Source of the DNA: Caldilineaceae bacterium
GTDB taxonomy: Bacteria; Chloroflexota; Anaerolineae; Caldilineales; Caldilineaceae
Direction: 5' to 3'
Length of the DNA stretch: 10,701 nucleotides
NCBI GenBank assembly: GCA_026645635.1
Contig: JAPKMV010000063.1
Span: 1-10,701, forward strand
Numbering within the stretch: the stretch's first letter is position 1; the number at the start of each line of letters is the position of its first letter. The translations under genes were made by a program, and so were the position numbers. Shown here in pieces: positions 6,545-10,701 of the stretch. The notes under the pieces were generated by a model. It saw only the letters and a list, made by a program, of their open reading frames with translations, was not told where the DNA came from and searched no databases.

Positions 6545-6588
6545 TGGGGTCTTGGGGTTGCCATTACCCTAACAACCCCAAGACCCCA
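6545..6588. terminator. Perfect 16-bp hairpin made of G4 and C4 runs
   Basis: Positions 6545-6560 pair perfectly with 6573-6588 around a 12-base loop. Further pairing is possible outside (GGGG 6538-6541 with CCCC 6592-6595, and TGAT 6531-6534 with ATCA 6596-6599) across small internal loops. The plus strand carries three GGGG runs spaced by TCTT, then three CCCC runs. It lies 22 bases after the lipoprotein stop and ends 18 bases before the RidA ribosome binding site, so it may terminate or attenuate transcription between the two genes. No T-tract follows on either strand. Confidence 0.65.
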
Positions 6589-6620
6589 CCACCCCATCAG
6601 TTCTACAAGGAGCGTTCACC

Positions 6621-7010
6621 ATGAATGACATATCCACCGCCATCGAATATCTCTCTTCAGACGCCGTACAGGGGCTGCCCTTCTCGGAGGTTGTGCGCGT
6701 CGGCAACACCTACTATGTCTCCGGGCAACTGGGGCGTGACGCTTCGGGTAAGCTGGCGCCGGGCGGCATCGCCGCGGAGACGCGCCAGACGATGGAGAAC
6801 ATCAAGGCGACGCTGGAGCGTTACGGTTTGTCAATGGATGACGTGGTCAAAGCCACGGTCTTTATGGCCGACATCGGCGAGTGGGCAGAGATGAACAAGG
6901 TCTACGTGACCTATTTCCGCAATCATCTGCCGGCGCGCAGCGCGCTGGGCGCAAGCGGGCTGGCCTTGGGCGCGCGGGTGGAGATCGAGTGCATCGCTGC
7001 GAAGGCGTGA
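6621..7010 (+). CDS. RidA family reactive enamine/imine deaminase (YjgF/YER057c/UK114)
   Basis: This 129-residue protein is the normal length for the trimeric RidA family. Members hydrolyse reactive 2-aminoacrylate-type enamines/imines released by PLP enzymes, protecting the cell; other subfamilies have different, often unknown substrates. The sequence shows VGNTYYVSGQLG (27-38), ETRQTMENIKATLERYGLSMDDVVKATVFMADI and the signature HLPARSALGASGLALGARVEIECIA (written in two parts in the family). R106 is at the position of the ligand-binding Arg (R105 of E. coli homologues), with acidic residues E121 and E123 nearby. The start is supported by AAGGAG (6607-6612) eight bases upstream. It is followed after 39 bases by a small NTF2-like gene in the same direction, possibly co-transcribed. 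No amino-acid catabolic gene nearby points to a specific partner. Confidence 0.93.
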   Translation: MNDISTAIEYLSSDAVQGLPFSEVVRVGNTYYVSGQLGRDASGKLAPGGIAAETRQTMENIKATLERYGLSMDDVVKATVFMADIGEWAEMNKVYVTYFRNHLPARSALGASGLALGARVEIECIAAKA

Positions 7011-7049
7011 GTGGCGCTTGAATGATGGTGAGATTGGAGATTGGTGATT

Positions 7050-7466
7050 GTGATCAGCGGCGAAGACAGCGCGGTGGTTGTGCGCCGCGAGATCAACGAA
7101 CTCCACGCGTTCTTTGAACAGTGGCTGTCCGGGAAGGTTCCGGACAGCGACGCCGTGTTTGCCCGTGTCGAGTCGGCATTGGCGCCCGATTTCACCCTGG
7201 TGGACCCATTCGGGCAGGAGGCAGACCGCGCCACGATGGCTGCGCTGCTGCGGGGACTTTGGAACACGCGCCCACAGGTTCACATCTGGATTGAGGCGTA
7301 CCGCCTGTTGCTTGACGCGCCGCCGCTGCTTGTCGCCCGCTACGAGGAATGGCAGGAGGGCAGCGCAGGCAATACGCGGCGGATCAGCACCGCGGTTTTC
7401 CGCACCGCACCCACTGCGCCCAACGGCGTGCAGTGGGTGCGGGTGCATGAAACCTGGATCGTCTGA
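7050..7466 (+). CDS. Small NTF2/SnoaL-like hypothetical protein
   Basis: This protein has about 138 residues and no confidently known function. The pattern of an N-terminal helix (EINELHAFFEQWLSG), an acidic turn with APDFTLVDPFGQEADRATMAALLRGLW, then alternating strands ending in VQWVRVHETWIV suggests the alpha+beta barrel fold of NTF2/SnoaL/DUF4440 proteins. Such proteins act as small binding or isomerase-like domains. The start is uncertain: no ATG is near the N-terminus. TTG at 7041, GTG at 7044 and GTG at 7050 are in frame; I prefer 7050 because GGAGA (7036-7040) then lies nine bases upstream. The start region consists of GATTGG-type simple repeats. The stop codon abuts the stop of the convergent beta-helix gene. 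The association with RidA is by position only. Confidence 0.7.
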   Translation: MISGEDSAVVVRREINELHAFFEQWLSGKVPDSDAVFARVESALAPDFTLVDPFGQEADRATMAALLRGLWNTRPQVHIWIEAYRLLLDAPPLLVARYEEWQEGSAGNTRRISTAVFRTAPTAPNGVQWVRVHETWIV

Positions 7467-7469
7467 TCA
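7464..7469. other. Shared stop palindrome of two convergent genes
   Basis: TGATCA at this position supplies TGA to the plus-strand gene ending at 7466 and TGA to the minus-strand gene ending at 7467. The genes therefore meet with zero spacer, and neither has room for its own terminator outside the other's coding sequence. Confidence 0.9.
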
Positions 7470-8711
7470 GCGGTCGATGAACGGCAAGAAGGTGAGTCCA
7501 CCCCGCTCAATCGCGCCTGTGTCGCAGGCTCCGCCCAAGGGACGGGGGAAGCCGCGCTGATCCACCGCCGGGCAGCCGAGGCCGTGATCCACTGCCGGGC
7601 TGGTTGCTGCAGGGATGTAGCTGCGGGTAGGCGTGCCGAGCCAGACGCCAAGCTGCGGGTTCGTGCCGAGCAGGTCGCCAGAAGCGCCGGAATTCGGGAT
7701 ACAGGTGTTGTCGCTGATGATGTTGCGCCCGCCCGAAGCCATCGTCGGCCCGTCACAGTTGAGGCTGGGGCTGCTGCCGGCTTCGTCCATGCTGCCTGCG
7801 ACAATCGTGTTCTTGAGCACGGGCAGCCCGCTCTGGTTGTAGATGCCGCCGCCCAGGTCAGCGCGGTTCTCGTGGATGGTGACGTTGGTCAGCGGCGTGC
7901 TGCCGATCTTGTAGATGCCGCCCCCGCGGTCGGCCCGGTTGTTCGAGAAGGTGGCGTTGACGATTGACCCAGCGTTGCTCTCGATGTGCAGTCCGCCACC
8001 GTGGGCGCGCGCGATGTTGCTGCGGAAGGCGGAGCGTTCGATGGTGAGCGTGCCGCCGACCAGCCGGACGCCGCCGCCGTTCTGCGCCTGGTTGTTGACG
8101 ATGTACGAGTCGCGGATCAGCACGACGCCGCCGTTGATGTAGATCGCGCCGCCGTCGCCGCCTGCTGTGCGCGCTTCATTGGCGCCTAGCGTGCTGTTGG
8201 TGATGGTGAGAAAGCCGCTGCTGTAGATGGCGCCGCCGTCGCTGCCGCTCTCGGTCAGGTTGCTGGTGAGAAAGCTGCCGTCGATGGTCACCCGGCCGTT
8301 CCCGGCGATGAAGATCGCGCCGCCGTTGCCGCCGCCCCCGCCGCCGTCGAGCAGCGAGATGTTCCTGAGCGTCAGGTTGCCGCCGCTCTGCACCAAGAAG
8401 AATTGGCGCACATCTTCGCCGTTCAGACCGATGCGTCCGGCGCCATCGACGACCGTCGCCGTGCCGGAGCCGACAACCGACGTGCTCACTTCGATCTCCA
8501 CAAAGTCCGGCCCGCAGTTGAAGGTGACTATCCCACCGGCCTGCACTGCAGCCGTAAACGCGTTGACGGCCTGGTTGCTCTGGCAGCTTGCGGCAGTGCC
8601 GCTGCCGATCACTGCGGTCGCAGCGTCGGGCGTCTGTGCGCTGGCGACGCCGGCCCCGAAAAATAAGAGCAGCGCCGCCAACCCTGCGCCCATCATTGCT
8701 TGCATGTTCAT
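7467..8711 (-). CDS. Secreted parallel beta-helix protein with choice-of-anchor-Q-like C-terminus
   Basis: This protein has 414 residues. A signal peptide is clear: hydrophobic residues 8-23 with an ASA cleavage site before Q26. The mature part, from about residue 120, is a series of strands of the form GGAIY/GGGI-xxx-LTI-xxS-xxxN. Examples are DGGAIYSSG, DGGAIYINGG, GGGVRLVGG, HGGGLHIES, RGGGIYKIG and LGGGIYNQSG. This is the pattern of right-handed beta-helix/polymorphic outer-membrane-type repeats in surface adhesins and polysaccharide-active proteins. The end (SPAVDHGLGCPAVDQRGFPRPLGGACDTGAIE) has the features of the choice-of-anchor Q region, with a probable disulfide. A final FLPFIDR tail follows. 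No catalytic residues identify an enzyme; adhesion or surface binding is a guess. The ATG at 8709-8711 has CTCCCC on the plus strand (8717-8722), that is GGGGAG, five bases upstream. It starts before the signal peptide, whereas the longer frame to 8786 would spoil it. Confidence 0.85.
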   Translation of the reverse strand: MNMQAMMGAGLAALLLFFGAGVASAQTPDAATAVIGSGTAASCQSNQAVNAFTAAVQAGGIVTFNCGPDFVEIEVSTSVVGSGTATVVDGAGRIGLNGEDVRQFFLVQSGGNLTLRNISLLDGGGGGGNGGAIFIAGNGRVTIDGSFLTSNLTESGSDGGAIYSSGFLTITNSTLGANEARTAGGDGGAIYINGGVVLIRDSYIVNNQAQNGGGVRLVGGTLTIERSAFRSNIARAHGGGLHIESNAGSIVNATFSNNRADRGGGIYKIGSTPLTNVTIHENRADLGGGIYNQSGLPVLKNTIVAGSMDEAGSSPSLNCDGPTMASGGRNIISDNTCIPNSGASGDLLGTNPQLGVWLGTPTRSYIPAATSPAVDHGLGCPAVDQRGFPRPLGGACDTGAIERGGLTFLPFIDR

Positions 8712-8770
8712 GATTTCTCCCCTTTTATGATTGCTCGACGAACAAACGGTTGCCCTCTGTCCACTGCACC

Positions 8771-8827
8771 GCCAATCCAGATGCAAAGCAGACGATGTGG
8801 CACCGACGGCTTTGCATCTGGATTGGC
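8771..8827. repeat. Perfect 19-bp inverted repeat in the divergent spacer
   Basis: Arms 8771-8789 and 8809-8827 are perfect reverse complements with a 19-base loop. Outer bases CACTGCA (8762-8768) and TGCAGTG (8838-8844) could extend the pairing. A nine-base direct repeat, GGTTGCCCT, lies on both sides (8749-8757 and 8830-8838). If the leftward promoter at 8862-8867 is used, the hairpin is in the 5' leader of the beta-helix mRNA, ending about 60 bases before its ATG. Confidence 0.8.
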
Positions 8828-8861
8828 CTGGTTGCCCTGCAGTGCGCTCTCCTCATTCACG

Positions 8862-8867
8862 ATTATA
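8862..8867 (-). promoter_or_regulatory. Candidate leftward -10 box for the beta-helix gene
   Basis: A perfect TATAAT is read on the minus strand. No good -35 box is seen 16-18 bases upstream, where an inverted repeat lies instead, so an activator may be needed. The implied leader is about 145 bases and contains the 19-bp hairpin. The assignment is tentative. Confidence 0.35.
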
Positions 8868-8873
8868 GCGAGC

Positions 8874-8908
8874 GCGCGTCCGAAATGCGTCCACTGCTTC
8901 GGACGCGC
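8874..8908. promoter_or_regulatory. 11-bp inverted repeat between the divergent promoters, candidate operator
   Basis: GCGCGTCCGAA (8874-8884) and TTCGGACGCGC (8898-8908) are perfect reverse complements around a 13-base spacer. The site lies just upstream of the leftward TATAAT and just before the -35 box of the rightward Smr promoter, where a dimeric regulator could control both. GTCCACTGC inside the spacer (8889-8897) repeats a word at 8759-8767. Confidence 0.45.
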
Positions 8909-8915
8909 AGACAAG

Positions 8916-8945
8916 TTGCCCGATTTCAGAACTGTGGGGTAGATT
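8916..8945 (+). promoter_or_regulatory. Candidate promoter of the Smr gene, nearly leaderless
   Basis: TTGCCC (8916-8921), an 18-base spacer and TAGATT (8940-8945) each match consensus at four of six positions. The -10 box ends nine bases before the ATG at 8955 and no Shine-Dalgarno sequence is present, so the message would have almost no leader, as for the Uma2 gene. Confidence 0.4.
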
Positions 8946-8954
8946 ACCGGCAAC

Positions 8955-9209
8955 ATGGCGAAACTCAAACTGGACTTGCACGACATCTACAATCGGGGCG
9001 ACCAGATCGAGGCGGAACTGAACCGCATCATCCAGGAAGCGGTTGACCGGCGCATCGAACTGGTGGAGATCATCCCTGGCAAGGGCAGCGGCCAGTTGAA
9101 GAAACGCGTCCTGCGCTTCCTCAACCAGGGCAACATCCGCGCACTGTATCATCGTCTGGAGAAAGACGACAAGAACTTCGGGCGGATTTTTGTGCACTTT
9201 CGGTTTTGA
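8955..9209 (+). CDS. Stand-alone Smr-domain protein
   Basis: This 84-residue protein consists of one Smr (small MutS-related) domain. The two hallmarks are present: LDLHD at 6-10 (the LDLHG-like motif, H9) and the glycine-rich loop PGKGSGQLK at 41-49, followed by the helix-strand ending (NIRALYHRLEKDDKNFGRIFVHFRF). Smr domains bind or nick branched DNA or cleave RNA in ribosome rescue and quality control; single-domain bacterial forms of this size are less well studied. The MutS2 body normally carrying such a domain is absent, and the ATG directly precedes the conserved start, so this is a complete small protein rather than a fragment. It has its own weak, nearly leaderless promoter. It ends four bases from the stop of the convergent MFS gene. 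Confidence 0.88.
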   Translation: MAKLKLDLHDIYNRGDQIEAELNRIIQEAVDRRIELVEIIPGKGSGQLKKRVLRFLNQGNIRALYHRLEKDDKNFGRIFVHFRF

Positions 9210-9213
9210 GTGA

Positions 9214-10437
9214 TTACTGCTCCTCGGGCGGCTTCGTACTCTTGAAGCTGCGGTAGAGCAGCAGATCGTAGACGATCTTGAGACCGCCGGCAATGAAAAA
9301 CGGTGCGCTGAAAGTCAGCGTCCCTGCCAGCAGCGCACCGCTCAGCGCGGGCGCCACCGCCGCCCCGACGGAGCGCGCGATGCCCGTCACCCCGGCTGCG
9401 GCCGAGCGTTCGTCGGGCGCCACCACCGCCATCGTGTACGACTGGCGCGTGGGCACATCCATCTGCGAAATCGAGAAGCGCACCAGCATCACCGCGACGG
9501 CGGCGGGCAGCGTGGGCATGAGCGGCACCAGCATCAGCAAGATGTTGGATGGTATGTGGGTAAAGACCATGGTGTTGATCAGCCCAAAGCGCGCCGCAAT
9601 GCGCGCTGCCAGCAGCGCCGAGACGCCGGCCAGTATGTTGGCGGCAAAGAAGATCGCACCGATGGTCTGAATGTCCGCACCGAAGCGCACGCTGAACCAG
9701 AAGGCGACGATGCTCTGCACGATGAAGCCGCCGGCAAAGGCGTCCAGCGCAAAGAGCGCACTCAGCTTGAGGACGATGGTGCGTGACTGGTAGAGACCGA
9801 GGAACCGTCGCGCCGGCTGCGCGGATGGCTGATGCGGCGGCTCCACTGCGGGCGAGAGGCCCACAAAGGCGAGCAGCATAAACGCGCCGATCAAGGCATA
9901 ACCGGCCAGCACCGCCCGGTAGGAGTCGAGCGGCGTCCACCCGCTCCCCTGCAGCGCCTGTGCGGTGACGCCAGCGACGAGCGCGCCGGTGGCCGTGGCA
10001 AAGGACCCCACCAGGTTGTACCAGGCGAAGATCTGCGTGCGCCGCTTGTCGGGGACCAGTTGGCTCAGCCCGGCCTGCTCGATGGAGAGAAAGGGGCCGA
10101 TTTCGTTGCCGCTGGGGCTGATGACGCCGACGATGGCAGCCAGGGTGAGCAGCAGCACATTCTGGGTCAGCACAAAGGCGACCCCGGCGCCGAGCATCAG
10201 CCCTGCGCCGATGACCAGGGTGCGCCGGCGTCCCATGCGGTCGGCGGTGGTGGTCAACCAGAGCGAGATCGCTGCGTCGCCCACCAGGGTGAGGGTGAGC
10301 AGCAGCCCGATTTGCTCGGTGGCCAGGCCGGCCGTCGAGAGGTAGAGCACCAGCACCACCGAAACGAAGCCATAGGCAAAGAGCCGGGCGATGCGCGTGG
10401 CAAAGAGCAGGCTGATGTCAAACTGAGTGCGCTGCAT
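9214..10437 (-). CDS. MFS transporter
   Basis: This 407-residue protein has the layout of a 12-helix major facilitator: about six hydrophobic segments, a polar loop (near 200-220, PAVEPPHQPSAQPARR) and six more. The family motif A is visible in the loop after helix 2 as TTADRMGRRRTLVIG, and a degenerate copy (ARIAARFGLINTMV) lies in the second half. The segment DVPTRQSYTMAVVAPDERSAAAGVTGIARSVG resembles a group of MFS proteins annotated as drug or unspecified efflux carriers. Substrate and direction cannot be read from the sequence. The ATG at 10435-10437 is the only start before the first helix; it lies 20 bases inside the upstream mutarotase-like gene with no good ribosome binding site, so translational coupling is likely. 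The longer frame to 10626 is the shadow of that upstream gene. Its stop is four bases from that of the Smr gene. Confidence 0.88.
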   Translation of the reverse strand: MQRTQFDISLLFATRIARLFAYGFVSVVLVLYLSTAGLATEQIGLLLTLTLVGDAAISLWLTTTADRMGRRRTLVIGAGLMLGAGVAFVLTQNVLLLTLAAIVGVISPSGNEIGPFLSIEQAGLSQLVPDKRRTQIFAWYNLVGSFATATGALVAGVTAQALQGSGWTPLDSYRAVLAGYALIGAFMLLAFVGLSPAVEPPHQPSAQPARRFLGLYQSRTIVLKLSALFALDAFAGGFIVQSIVAFWFSVRFGADIQTIGAIFFAANILAGVSALLAARIAARFGLINTMVFTHIPSNILLMLVPLMPTLPAAVAVMLVRFSISQMDVPTRQSYTMAVVAPDERSAAAGVTGIARSVGAAVAPALSGALLAGTLTFSAPFFIAGGLKIVYDLLLYRSFKSTKPPEEQ

Positions 10438-10701
10438 CTTCGGTTTCGTATGCGAATAACTGTTGCGTTCCTCGCCAACTTTCACCGGCGGCCAGTTCCA
10501 CTGCTCGCCCCACCGCAGCGGCCTCGATGCAGACAAAGCGCCGCCAACCGTCTGGTTCCAGATCCGTAAGCGCCTCGCCCTTGACCGCACCGGGGTTCCA
10601 GATGACCGCATCGGGGAAGCCGGCACTGCGCACGACGGTAGTGCGGCCCGTTCCCAGATTCAAGCGCACTTCCGTCGGCGCGTCAAAATAGATACGGTCC
10701 A
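10418..10701 (-). CDS. D-hexose-6-phosphate mutarotase-like protein, C-terminal part (runs off the window)
   Basis: Only the last 94 codons are inside the window; the frame stays open to the right edge, so the start is outside. The sequence begins DRIYFDAPTEVRLNLG and contains TTVVRSAGFPDAVIWNP, LEPDGWRRFVCIEAA and VELAAGESWRG. This is the C-terminal pattern of the YeaD-type glucose-6-phosphate 1-epimerase/aldose-1-epimerase-like family, which interconverts alpha and beta anomers of hexose 6-phosphates in the cytoplasm. The VIWNP and PDGWRRFVCIEAA blocks, with the glutamate near the substrate pocket, are the strongest signs. The catalytic His residues of the family lie further upstream and cannot be checked here. 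It overlaps the MFS start by 20 bases and is probably co-transcribed with it. Confidence 0.8.
   Translation of the reverse strand, partial: DRIYFDAPTEVRLNLGTGRTTVVRSAGFPDAVIWNPGAVKGEALTDLEPDGWRRFVCIEAAAVGRAVELAAGESWRGTQQLFAYETEDAAHSV

Noticed and set aside
6538..6560. G-quadruplex in the GGGG/TCTT tract
   Set aside because: Only three G4 runs are adjacent; the perfect C-rich partner 12 bases away makes a hairpin more likely.
8227..8730. Pro/Ser-rich plus-strand open frame opposite the beta-helix gene
   Set aside because: Composition reflects the complement of Gly/Asn-rich repeats; the signal peptide and repeat pattern are on the minus strand.
8708..8986. Small open frames on both strands in the divergent spacer (also 8750-9046, 8853-9293)
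   Set aside because: They run through the palindromes, have no ribosome binding site or conserved pattern, and overlap known genes.

Overview
This window looks like chromosomal DNA of a GC-rich bacterium, most probably a member of the Chloroflexota (Anaerolineae/Caldilineae-like). The assignment is an inference. It rests on a coproporphyrin-type heme operon that includes a radical SAM heme enzyme, a Uma2 nuclease with a coiled-coil tail, a lipoprotein carrying a 'QPFEHG..MIW / GFGRLWR / LGWA' module that I associate with this phylum, a secreted beta-helix protein with a choice-of-anchor-Q-like end, and intergenic low-complexity repeats. No plasmid, phage, IS, CRISPR or RNA gene was seen.

Left part (1-4718), minus strand: a four-gene heme operon read right to left, ahbD-like radical SAM/SPASM protein, hemQ (chdC), hemH (cpfC), hemY (cgoX). 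The last three are joined by ATGA stop/start overlaps. HemY oxidises coproporphyrinogen III, HemH inserts iron, and HemQ decarboxylates coproheme to heme b using peroxide. The AhbD-like protein belongs to a family that performs the same decarboxylation anaerobically with SAM. The operon therefore seems to encode both an oxidative and a radical-SAM version of the last step. It starts from a good promoter carrying three helically phased 10-bp repeats and ends at a very long imperfect hairpin that also encodes the last seven residues and stop of HemY.

Middle part (4719-7466), plus strand: a Uma2-family nuclease-fold protein with an almost leaderless promoter, a secreted lipoprotein, a G-run/C-run hairpin, a RidA enamine/imine deaminase and a small NTF2/SnoaL-like protein. 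The last gene abuts a convergent gene with no spacer.

Right part (7467-10701): a leftward secreted parallel beta-helix protein and a rightward Smr-domain protein diverge from a 243-bp region with two perfect inverted repeats and candidate promoters. A leftward MFS transporter converges on the Smr gene with a 4-bp gap. The MFS start overlaps the end of a partial gene, the C-terminus of a D-hexose-6-phosphate mutarotase-like protein, which runs off the right edge.

Nothing here is a clearly new multi-gene system. The observations most worth following are the paired HemQ/AhbD decarboxylases with the phased-repeat promoter, the His/Gly-rich insertion in the AhbD-like protein, and the structured divergent region at 8712-8954.
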